Positions 1 through 6,742 of a stretch of DNA of 7,402 nucleotides are shown piece by piece (positions within the stretch are counted from its first letter, which is position 1; every line of letters starts with the position of its first letter). Made by a program: the position numbers and the translations under genes. A model generated the notes under the pieces. It had not been told where the DNA came from. It saw only the letters and a program-made list of their open reading frames with translations, and made no database searches. This stretch comes from JALVCQ01 sp964452325 (GTDB lineage: Bacteria > Bacteroidota > Bacteroidia > JAADEI01 > JALVCQ01). The stretch covers positions 1 to 7,402 of the forward strand of contig CAYVLB010000092.1 in NCBI GenBank assembly GCA_964452325.1, written 5' to 3'.

Positions 1-1767
1 AAGGCACGTATTATTGTTACCGAATTGCCCTACCAAGTGAACAAGGCCAATCTAATCATTCATGCCGCATCACTTGTCCAGAACAAAAAAATCCAAGGTA
101 TCAGTGATATTCGGGACGAATCGGATCGCTCCGGTATGCGCATTGTCTTCGAGCTGCGACGGGATGCCAACCCTCAAGTGGTGTTGAACAAACTTTACAA
201 GTTTACCCAACTTCAGTATTCCTTTAACATAAATAATGTGGCGTTGGTGAACCGACGTCCCCATCTTCTGAATATTAAAGATCTCATCCGCCATTACGTT
301 AATCACCGCCACGAAGTCCTGATCCGAAAGACCCGTTATGAACTGGAAGAAGCTAAACGCCGGGCCCATATCTTGGAAGGGCTGATTGTGGCCTTGGACT
401 ATCTCGATGAAGTAATTGCCCTCATACGGTCCTCTAAAACGCCACAAGAAGCTAAGGAAGGATTAATGAATCGATTTGAACTGAGTGAAATACAAGCCAA
501 AGCCATTTTGGATATGCGGCTTCATCGCCTCACCAGTCTCGAACAAGAGAAGCTCCGTGAAGACTATCGCAAACTCCAGGAACGAATTGCTTACCTTCAG
601 CGCGTACTCGACGAAAAAGGGCTGCGAATGAACATCCTCAAAGAAGACTTGCTGGATATTAAAACTAAATATGGCGATGCCCGAAGAAGTATTATCCAGC
701 ATACTGCCGAGGATATCAATATCGAAGATCTTATCCCCCAGGAAATGGTCGTTGTTACGATTTCACACTTGGGATATATTAAGCGTACTTCACTGACTAG
801 TTATCGGCGCCAGAAACGGGGCGGACGTGGGAGCAAAGGCGCTGCCTCGCGGGAAGAAGACTTTATCGAACACGTATTTGTTGCCAATACCCATTCCGAC
901 TTGTTGCTATTTACCCGATTCGGCAAGGTATATCGACTGAAGGTATATGAAATCCCCGATAGTGGGAAAAACAGTCGGGGACGGGCCATTCAAAATCTTG
1001 TCAATATTGCTCCGGGCGATGCCATACGCGCCTATATTACCGTGTCGGACTTTCGAACGGCTGTTCAGGGTGAGAGCTATCTCGTTTTTGCCACACGAAA
1101 AGGAATCATTAAAAAAACCTCGCTGAGCCACTTCGCGAATATTCGATCGGTCGGGATTCGTGCAATCAACATTAATGAGGGCGACGAATTACTTCAAGTG
1201 GAACAAACAGATGGTAGTAAGCAAATCGTGTTGGCATCTTCGATGGGATATGCAGTACGATTTCCCGAGAAGGAAGTGCGCCCGATGGGACGGAATGCAG
1301 CAGGGGTGCGGGGGATTCGCCTATCCGATGCCGAAAAAGATGAAGTCGTTGGCATGGTGATTGTTGCCAATCCGGAAGCAGAGGATTTGTTAGTCATTTC
1401 GGAGAAAGGTTATGGAAAGCGTACCCTTGCCTCGGAATATCGCCAGACCCACCGAGGAACTCGGGGTGTTAAAACCCTACAAATCACATCGAAGACTGGT
1501 GAGCTGATGGCAATCCTGGGAGTGGCTGAAGGCGATGACATTGTCATCATTACACGTAAGGGAGTGGTAATCCGTACCCAAGTGACTTCCAAAACCATTC
1601 GGCGGATGGGGCGAGCAACGCAAGGAGTACGCATCATCCGCTTGACCCCAGATGATGCGATTGCATCAGTGGATAAGGTCGCTCATGAGCCGGATCTCGA
1701 AGAAAAACAGAATGATGCCGCTCCTCAGCTTTTCGAAAATGGCGATCCAATGGCTGTGAATCAATAA
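1..1767 (+). CDS. gyrA: DNA gyrase subunit A, 3' part (5' end outside the window)
   Basis: The frame is open from base 1 and reads KARIIVTELPYQVNKANLI, a conserved GyrA stretch at about residue 260 in E. coli, so roughly 260 N-terminal residues, including the active-site tyrosine, lie upstream. The TTG at 25 is internal and not a start. Visible residues 1-240 hold the end of the breakage-reunion domain and the coiled-coil arm, with the conserved segment QAKAILDMRLHRLTSLE. From about residue 241 a C-terminal beta-pinwheel follows. I count six blades, with cores GYIKRT, GKVYRLK, GIIKKTS, GYAVRF, GYGKRT and GVVIRT. The GyrA box QKRGGRG (bases 811-831) in blade 1 is the DNA-wrapping motif that separates GyrA from ParC. 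After the last blade comes a short acidic tail ending FENGDPMAVNQ. With GyrB the protein introduces negative supercoils using ATP. The E. coli-type insertion in the coiled-coil region is absent. No frameshift is seen. The next gene starts 22 bases downstream and no terminator hairpin is visible. Confidence 0.97.
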   Translation, partial: KARIIVTELPYQVNKANLIIHAASLVQNKKIQGISDIRDESDRSGMRIVFELRRDANPQVVLNKLYKFTQLQYSFNINNVALVNRRPHLLNIKDLIRHYVNHRHEVLIRKTRYELEEAKRRAHILEGLIVALDYLDEVIALIRSSKTPQEAKEGLMNRFELSEIQAKAILDMRLHRLTSLEQEKLREDYRKLQERIAYLQRVLDEKGLRMNILKEDLLDIKTKYGDARRSIIQHTAEDINIEDLIPQEMVVVTISHLGYIKRTSLTSYRRQKRGGRGSKGAASREEDFIEHVFVANTHSDLLLFTRFGKVYRLKVYEIPDSGKNSRGRAIQNLVNIAPGDAIRAYITVSDFRTAVQGESYLVFATRKGIIKKTSLSHFANIRSVGIRAININEGDELLQVEQTDGSKQIVLASSMGYAVRFPEKEVRPMGRNAAGVRGIRLSDAEKDEVVGMVIVANPEAEDLLVISEKGYGKRTLASEYRQTHRGTRGVKTLQITSKTGELMAILGVAEGDDIVIITRKGVVIRTQVTSKTIRRMGRATQGVRIIRLTPDDAIASVDKVAHEPDLEEKQNDAAPQLFENGDPMAVNQ

Positions 1768-1789
1768 AACCCTTTCAAACGCATTTGCC

Positions 1790-2980
1790 ATGAAAACTAA
1801 CTACATATTTTGGGTAGTGATGGGAGTAATGTGGGTAACCACAGCTGCAGCCCAGAAAAGCAAGCGAACCGATGCCATATTGTATCTCCGAGAAGGACGT
1901 ATTGATGAGGCCTTGAAAGCTATCACTGATGCTTCAGAGCACCCCTCTACGGTGGAAGATCCTAAAACATGGCACTATAAGGCTAAAATTTATCTTCAGG
2001 CAGCCACCGACACCACCCGTACCGACGCCGAACAGCTGACCCTCACAGGGTATGAGGCCGTTGTAAAGGCGCTTCAAATTGACCGTAAAGGGCGGTACGA
2101 AGAAGATAATCAGCGGTTGCTTTTTCAGGCAGCGTTTCTCATCCTTAATCATGCTTTGGATCATTACAATCAGGCCATTACCCACATTCAGGATTCAGCA
2201 AAATCGGCAGCACACTTTCAGCAGACGATATTTTTACTAGAAAAGTTCTTCGAGTCGCGTGATAAGATTCGGCAACCCCAAGCATTAGATGCGAATTTGG
2301 CGCGCAGCAAACTAACAATTCCGCTGCTGCATTTTTATGCTGCCTATTCTGCGCATAAAGTCGGCGATCTGAGTGCCGCCGAAAAGCACTATCCGATGGC
2401 AATCAATGAAAAAGTTACCGAAGCTGTGGCTTTCCTTGACTATGCCGATTTGTTAGCTGCCAAAGGAGATCTCGAAGGAGCGTCGAAGGTCCTGGCACAA
2501 GGTCAGGCATTATTCCCGGATGAGAAAGCCTTGATGGATAAAGAAATCCAACTTTATGAACAAGCAGGACAAACCGAGGCTTTGATCGCACGACTGGAGA
2601 AACTGGTTGCCCAGGAGCCTGATGATGTACGATATCCCATCTATTTGGCTGGTATTTATGAAAAGCAAAAAAAAACCGATCAGGCGATCGCTCTGTATAA
2701 AAAGGCGCTGGAAAAGGATCCCGATCATGAACTGGCTTTGTACAACTTGGGAATTCTCTACTACAATCAAGGTGCTGAGTCCTACAATCAGTCGCTTGCT
2801 GAGCGCGACCAGAAAAAATCCGACCACTACCTAAAGCAGGCCAAGGAGTGGTTCGCCAAAGCCGAACCCTACCTTGAGAAGGCATACCGGAAAAATCCTG
2901 AAGATCAGTACCTAAATCGGGCGCTGAAAAAAATTTATCTCCTATTAGGAAAAACAGAGAAGCTTAAGTCGTTGAAGTAA
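1790..2980 (+). CDS. Exported tetratricopeptide-repeat protein encoded next to gyrA
   Basis: The protein has 396 residues. Residues 1-21 form a Sec signal peptide: a Lys at position 2, a hydrophobic core IFWVVMGVMWV, and an AAA-Q cleavage site. No lipobox cysteine follows, so it is probably soluble in the periplasm. The rest is mainly helical with TPR-like pairs. The clearest is residues 281-313 (YPIYLAGIYEKQKKTDQAIA onward). Weaker ones lie near 30-50, 180-203 and 212-246. A last unit at about 314-377 is interrupted by a charged insert around 330-350 and contains the family-like PYLEKAYRKNPEDQYL. TPRs are protein-binding scaffolds; the partner is unknown and no catalytic residues are seen. 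TPR proteins beside gyrA recur in Bacteroidota as I recall, but I know no established role. The ATG at 1790 is chosen because it yields the complete signal peptide; it lacks a Shine-Dalgarno, as usual in this phylum. It is probably cotranscribed with gyrA and purD. A nine-A run lies in codons 293-296. Confidence 0.9.
   Translation: MKTNYIFWVVMGVMWVTTAAAQKSKRTDAILYLREGRIDEALKAITDASEHPSTVEDPKTWHYKAKIYLQAATDTTRTDAEQLTLTGYEAVVKALQIDRKGRYEEDNQRLLFQAAFLILNHALDHYNQAITHIQDSAKSAAHFQQTIFLLEKFFESRDKIRQPQALDANLARSKLTIPLLHFYAAYSAHKVGDLSAAEKHYPMAINEKVTEAVAFLDYADLLAAKGDLEGASKVLAQGQALFPDEKALMDKEIQLYEQAGQTEALIARLEKLVAQEPDDVRYPIYLAGIYEKQKKTDQAIALYKKALEKDPDHELALYNLGILYYNQGAESYNQSLAERDQKKSDHYLKQAKEWFAKAEPYLEKAYRKNPEDQYLNRALKKIYLLLGKTEKLKSLK
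2667..2675 (+). repeat. Nine-adenine homopolymer inside the TPR gene
   Basis: Codons 293-296 of the TPR gene read CAA AAA AAA ACC, giving nine consecutive A. The heptamer A-AAA-AAA (2668-2674) sits in the phase needed for -1 tandem slippage. A -1 shift would read AAC CGA TCA and reach TAA at 2698-2700, giving a protein of about 303 residues without the last TPR region. The run itself is plain in the sequence. Slippage is inference: I see no obvious stimulatory structure, and it could equally be neutral. Confidence 0.85.
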
Positions 2981-2983
2981 TCA

Positions 2984-4258
2984 ATGCATACCCTGATTGT
3001 AGGGAGTGGTGGGCGCGAACACGCGCTGGGATGGCGTCTTGTTCAAGACAATCCCATGCATTCCCTGTTTTTCTTGCCTGGCAATGGGGGGACGCATCGG
3101 CTTGGGCGTAATCTGCCGGGTCCATTGAACTACCCTCGGATTCGAGAGGCAGTCGAGTTATTCGACATCGGGATGGTGGTATTTGGCCCCGAGGCCCCCT
3201 TAGTAGAGGGGTGGGCTGAACGCCTACGTCACGATTTCGGAGAACACCTTGCTGTGGTGGGACCAGATCGAGAGGGGGCACGTTTGGAAGGATCCAAAGC
3301 TTTTGCCAAAAACTTCATGCGGCGCCATGGAATCCCCACCGCCGAATACCGAACTTTTGGGCGCAGTGAGCATAGGGAACTGATCGATTATTTGAAAAGA
3401 AGCGCCTATCCATTGGTGCTCAAAGCCTCGGGCCTTGCGGCAGGAAAGGGGGTTGTGATTTGTCAAAACACCACAGAGGCATTCGAAGCCGTAGAACGCT
3501 TTTTTGTACAGCATCAGTTTGGTCAAGCAGGACACCAGGTGATAGTGGAACATTTCCTTGATGGGCAGGAATGCTCTGTATTTATTGTTACCGACGGCCA
3601 TACATACCGATATTTGCCAAGTGCTCGTGACTACAAACGTGCCTATGATGCGGATCAAGGCCCCAATACGGGAGGAATGGGGGCTTTTACACCGGTGCCC
3701 TATATCAGTAATGCCATTGAAGGTAAGATCCGCACTCAGATCATTGAACGGACGTTAGATGGGTTGCAGCAAAACGGGATTGCCTTCCGAGGATTTCTCT
3801 TTTTCGGGCTGATGATTGTCGATGGTAATCCGTACGTGCTGGAATATAACATTCGGCTGGGAGACCCTGAAACGCAGGTGATTTTGCCTATGACGGAGGG
3901 GCCGTTTGCAGAAGTGTTGGAGGGTGTGGCGCGCGGGCGCTTGTCGGAAACTGGTCAATTATCATTTCGTCGGGGGGCCCAGCTGGCAGTGATTGCTGCT
4001 GCCGAAGGATATCCGATTTCCTATGAGAAAGGTTATTCGATTCAGGGCATTGAGGATGCCGAATCTGTCCCCCACGTAACGGTTTTTCATGCGGGTACAC
4101 ACCTTGCGGATAATGGCACCATGTATACGGCTGGCGGGCGTGTATTGGCCGTCTCAGCTCATGGTCATGACCTTTCCCAAGCCCGCAGTCGGGCATATCA
4201 AGCCATTGAAAAAATTCGTTTCCAGGGAATGTTTTATCGACGGGATATTGGTCGGTAG
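2984..4258 (+). CDS. purD: Phosphoribosylamine--glycine ligase (GAR synthetase)
   Basis: PurD joins 5-phosphoribosylamine to glycine using ATP, giving glycinamide ribonucleotide, the second step of de novo purine synthesis in the cytoplasm. The 424-residue length is normal for a monofunctional bacterial PurD. The N domain opens with the signature GSGGREHAL (residues 7-15), followed by FGPEAPLVEG (67-76). The ATP-grasp region shows KASGLAAGKGV (147-157), the PurD signature GPNTGGMGAF (226-235), and LEYNIRLGDPETQ (286-298), in which E287 and N289 are the expected metal ligands. The C domain contains YTAGGRVLAVSA (381-392). All key motifs are intact and there is no fusion to PurM or PurN. The ATG at 2984 begins directly with the conserved N-terminal strand and lies 3 bases after the TPR stop, with no Shine-Dalgarno, so it is probably in the gyrA-TPR transcription unit. 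It converges on the methyltransferase gene with 7 bases between the stops. No other pur gene is in the window. Confidence 0.97.
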   Translation: MHTLIVGSGGREHALGWRLVQDNPMHSLFFLPGNGGTHRLGRNLPGPLNYPRIREAVELFDIGMVVFGPEAPLVEGWAERLRHDFGEHLAVVGPDREGARLEGSKAFAKNFMRRHGIPTAEYRTFGRSEHRELIDYLKRSAYPLVLKASGLAAGKGVVICQNTTEAFEAVERFFVQHQFGQAGHQVIVEHFLDGQECSVFIVTDGHTYRYLPSARDYKRAYDADQGPNTGGMGAFTPVPYISNAIEGKIRTQIIERTLDGLQQNGIAFRGFLFFGLMIVDGNPYVLEYNIRLGDPETQVILPMTEGPFAEVLEGVARGRLSETGQLSFRRGAQLAVIAAAEGYPISYEKGYSIQGIEDAESVPHVTVFHAGTHLADNGTMYTAGGRVLAVSAHGHDLSQARSRAYQAIEKIRFQGMFYRRDIGR

Positions 4259-4265
4259 GGTGTGG

Positions 4266-5006
4266 TTATTTTCTTGCAGCCCCAATAACTATATATCGCC
4301 ACGATGGAGGGATAATTCGGTCGAAGAAACGGTCGAGTTTGCCGAGGATTCGGCGTTGGCGTTCGGTGCGTCCCAAACCAGCGATCACCCCCACCGTTTC
4401 ATAGCGAATTTCTTTGAAAGGTGCAAGGAGTTGGGGTAGTTCGGCATATGAAATATAGTTCCAAGTGGTGCCCCAAGGACTGAGCTTTTTGCGTCCCCAT
4501 CGATGAAGAGGTGACCCGGCTAAATTTTCGGCAAATAACAACCATCCCCCAGGTCGTAATGCTCGATACATTTGGCGCACTGCAGCATAGATGCGTGCAG
4601 TCCGTCCGTATCCACCAATGGCCCCCAGCACAGACTTGAAGATGATCACATCGAAATCATTCTCATATGGGATTTCTAAGGCGTTGATGACTTTGTATTG
4701 GATACGTTCTGATACGTCATATTTTTGATGAAGGGGTTGGGCAGTGGGTTGGGGATCTTTTACATCCGAACATATCATTTGAAATCCATGCAGGGCCAAC
4801 CATAGGGAAGGCCCTCCCTGGCGTGCCCCTATCTCTAATCCTTTTCCTCCGCCGAGCTGATGTACCACCGGTGTCCACACATTCAGGGCCTGAGACCAAT
4901 TGAGTATGTCCCATTCGAATACGTCCGTGAGCAGCTCGTCAGAAATCTGAACCGTAGAGTCCATGAGAATAGGTGTATGCTTTGTAAAGGTCGCAACATT
5001 AAACAT
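4266..5006 (-). CDS. Class I SAM-dependent methyltransferase, substrate unknown
   Basis: The 246-residue product has a Rossmann-type methyltransferase core. Motif I is LEIGARQGGPSL (residues 57-68), the glycine-rich SAM loop. SDV with acidic D81 fits the residue that binds the SAM ribose. FDVIIFKSVLG (118-128) fits the motif IV strand, and LRPGGWLLFAEN (150-161) is the common post-motif in which a hydrophobic strand follows RPGG. The C-terminal third is rich in Arg and aromatic residues and ends RYIVIGAARK. No signal peptide or membrane segment is evident, so it is probably cytoplasmic. I cannot assign a substrate: small molecules, lipids and glycans are all possible, and neither neighbour points to one. 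The start at 5006 gives the longest frame. An internal ATG (residue 15, bases 4962-4964) precedes DSTVQISDELL and is a credible alternative, since the first 14 residues look unconserved. It is transcribed alone here, divergent from the PaaN-like gene and convergent with purD. Confidence 0.88.
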   Translation of the reverse strand: MFNVATFTKHTPILMDSTVQISDELLTDVFEWDILNWSQALNVWTPVVHQLGGGKGLEIGARQGGPSLWLALHGFQMICSDVKDPQPTAQPLHQKYDVSERIQYKVINALEIPYENDFDVIIFKSVLGAIGGYGRTARIYAAVRQMYRALRPGGWLLFAENLAGSPLHRWGRKKLSPWGTTWNYISYAELPQLLAPFKEIRYETVGVIAGLGRTERQRRILGKLDRFFDRIIPPSWRYIVIGAARK

Positions 5007-5042
5007 TCCTTTCCGAAGTTCACCAGTTATGGCGTTTCACAC

Positions 5043-5050
5043 TATGTTTG
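5043..5050 (+). promoter_or_regulatory. Bacteroidota-type -7 promoter element TATGTTTG for the paaN-recF unit
   Basis: TATGTTTG matches the Bacteroidota -7 consensus TAnnTTTG at all six fixed positions. It lies in the 68-base divergent gap, 24 bases before the ATG at 5075. This predicts a transcript start near 5055-5058 and a leader of about 20 bases. The -33 element is weak: only GTTC near 5018-5021 sits at a suitable distance, and it is a poor match to TTTG. The rest of the gap (5007-5042 and 5051-5074) shows no convincing operator, inverted repeat or Shine-Dalgarno. I found no equally good element for the opposite-strand methyltransferase gene. The match is seen; promoter activity is inferred. 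Confidence 0.5.
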
Positions 5051-5074
5051 CCCCTAAATCCTGAACGTGGAAAC

Positions 5075-6739
5075 ATGAGATTGTTTGAAAAGCATGCCGA
5101 ATTGCTTCGAACAGCGATAGCATCCGTTTATGCGCGCCGATTCTATGCAGCTTTCCCTGAGCATCCGAAGGCCTACGGAGAGGATGCCTTCAAGGAAGGA
5201 TGGAAAAAGTATCAATCATTGTTGAATAATCCATTTGATGAGCTGTTGCAGGAGAAAGAATTGGCGAAGTGGATTGGCAGTGAAGTGTCGCCCTATACGT
5301 TGGAGGCATTGAGGGTAACGTATCCGTCGATTTCGGTGTCGGCCCTTGTGGAGCGATCTCGGATGGCTTTCGATGAATGGAAATACGTTGCGGCGGATAT
5401 TCGGGCGGGTATTTTGATAGAGAGCCTGATGCGTTTTCGCGACCGATTTTTCGAGGTGGCTCATGCCACAATGCACACTACCGGACAACCGTTGGTTATG
5501 TCATTTCAGGCATCGGGACCCCATGCGGCGGATCGAGCACTGGAAGCCATTGCGTTGGCTTACGATGAAATCACCCGCTTTGCAACACACGTTGAATGGG
5601 AAAAACCCATGGGTAAATTCTCGGTTAAACTACATAAAACGTATAAGGCATTGGGGCGGGGACCCAATGTGGTGGTGGGATGCTCGACCTTTCCAGTCTG
5701 GAACAGCGTACCGGGAATTTATGCAGCCTCCCTGACCAGTAATACCGCTATTGTCAAACCGAACAAAGGGGCAGTGCTGCCCATTGCGATTGTCGTGGCA
5801 GAAATCCAGAAAACATTGGCAGAACAGGGGATGAATTCGAATATCATCCAATTAGCCCCCGATACTCACGAACAGCCCATTACCAAGGAATTACTTGAAC
5901 ATCCCGATGTTCGGTTAATTGACTATACGGGGGGCACTGCTTTTGGTAATTGGATTGAATCATTGCCCGGCAAAGTGACATTTACCGAGAAAGCAGGTGT
6001 GAATGGGATTGTGTTGCATTCGGTCCATGATTTGGATGCAGTGATGCAAAATATTGCATTTTCACTGTGCTTGTATTCAAGCCAAATGTGTACGGCTCCG
6101 CAGAATATTTTTATTCCGGCGGATGGCATCGGTGGTCCCAAGGGTCGAATTTCCTACGAGGAGGTGGTGAAGGCGTTAGTGGAAGCAGTTAAAGGTGTGA
6201 TTACCCATCCCAAAATGGGGGTGAACGTGTTAGGAGCTATTCAGAATGGCATGACGTGTAAGCGGGCCGAGTATGCCAAAAAATCCGAAGGACGCCTCTT
6301 GTTAGACCATATCGAAGTGGCCCACCCACACTATCCGAAAGCCCGTTTGCAGACGCCAATATTGCTGGAAACAGATATCCGCCGACACAACCTGATCGAA
6401 CAGGAATGGTTTGGTCCTACAGCGTTTGTAATTAAATCCCATTCGGCTGAAGAAGGAGTGGAAACCCTACAGCGGATTGCCCAAAAGAAAGGGGCAATTT
6501 CGTCGGGACTCTATACCACCGACTCGGCGTTTAAGCAATGGGCGTTGCAAACACTTCAGCAGGCGTATGTCCCAGTATCGGTCAATCTGACCGGTATGAT
6601 TTGGATGAATCAAAATGCTGCATTCTCTGATTTTCACGTAACCGGTGGCAATCCCGCGGGTAACGCTACCTTTACAGATGCCGCTTACGTGACCCGTCGG
6701 TTCGTGTGGGTAGGGCATCGGGAAAAACTCGACGATTAG
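5075..6739 (+). CDS. paaN: PaaN-type aldehyde dehydrogenase (phenylacetate degradation family)
   Basis: The 554-residue product belongs to the aldehyde dehydrogenase superfamily, PaaN/PaaZ branch. It has the PaaN-like N-terminal region (RRFYAAFPEHPKAYGEDAF, residues 21-39) and the segment HATMHTTGQPLVMSFQASGP (130-149). The catalytic set is complete: N210 in FPVWN, the cofactor-binding lysine K228 in IVKPNK, E305 in TEKAGVN, nucleophile C339 in SSQMCTAPQN, and E444 in EQEWFGP. DYTGGTAFGNW (283-293) is the family version of the cofactor loop. In E. coli PaaZ this domain oxidises the semialdehyde formed after oxepin-CoA ring opening, with NADP. Unlike PaaZ, this protein ends without a MaoC-like hydratase domain, so a separate hydratase would be needed. 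No other paa gene is visible, so the substrate could be a related CoA-aldehyde. An upstream in-frame TTG (5048) lies within the promoter-like element, so I use the ATG at 5075, which starts the family-like LFEKHAELL. recF follows after 3 bases in the same frame. Confidence 0.87.
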   Translation: MRLFEKHAELLRTAIASVYARRFYAAFPEHPKAYGEDAFKEGWKKYQSLLNNPFDELLQEKELAKWIGSEVSPYTLEALRVTYPSISVSALVERSRMAFDEWKYVAADIRAGILIESLMRFRDRFFEVAHATMHTTGQPLVMSFQASGPHAADRALEAIALAYDEITRFATHVEWEKPMGKFSVKLHKTYKALGRGPNVVVGCSTFPVWNSVPGIYAASLTSNTAIVKPNKGAVLPIAIVVAEIQKTLAEQGMNSNIIQLAPDTHEQPITKELLEHPDVRLIDYTGGTAFGNWIESLPGKVTFTEKAGVNGIVLHSVHDLDAVMQNIAFSLCLYSSQMCTAPQNIFIPADGIGGPKGRISYEEVVKALVEAVKGVITHPKMGVNVLGAIQNGMTCKRAEYAKKSEGRLLLDHIEVAHPHYPKARLQTPILLETDIRRHNLIEQEWFGPTAFVIKSHSAEEGVETLQRIAQKKGAISSGLYTTDSAFKQWALQTLQQAYVPVSVNLTGMIWMNQNAAFSDFHVTGGNPAGNATFTDAAYVTRRFVWVGHREKLDD

Positions 6740-6742
6740 GGA

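Noticed and set aside
1..1767. parC (topoisomerase IV subunit A) as an alternative to gyrA
   Set aside because: The intact GyrA box QKRGGRG and the six-blade C-terminal pinwheel point to GyrA; ParC has a degenerate box and fewer blades.
2415..2885. 156-residue open frame on the minus strand inside the TPR gene
   Set aside because: It overlaps a well-supported TPR coding sequence throughout, shows no recognisable domain, and has an amino-acid make-up (many Pro, Arg, Ser, His) typical of a shadow frame.
3224..3658. 144-residue open frame on the minus strand inside purD
   Set aside because: It lies entirely within purD, whose motifs are intact, and shows no motif of its own.
4264..4289. Inverted repeat GTTATT...AATAAC near the purD/methyltransferase convergence, as a possible terminator
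   Set aside because: The stem is only six AT-rich pairs with a loop of about 13 bases and no following T tract, so it would be too unstable.
4089..4439. 116-residue plus-strand frame bridging purD and the methyltransferase gene
   Set aside because: It is out of frame with purD and antisense to the methyltransferase gene, with no domain or start signal.
4994..5001. Minus-strand TAATGTTG as a -7 promoter element for the methyltransferase gene
   Set aside because: It has one mismatch to TAnnTTTG, no clear -33 partner, and lies inside the longest reading frame; it would only make sense if the residue-15 ATG is the true start.
5048..5074. TTG at 5048 as the start of the PaaN-like protein, adding nine residues
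   Set aside because: TTG is a rare start, the extra residues PLNPERGN are not family-like, and the codon overlaps the TATGTTTG promoter element. The ATG at 5075 fits the family N-terminus.
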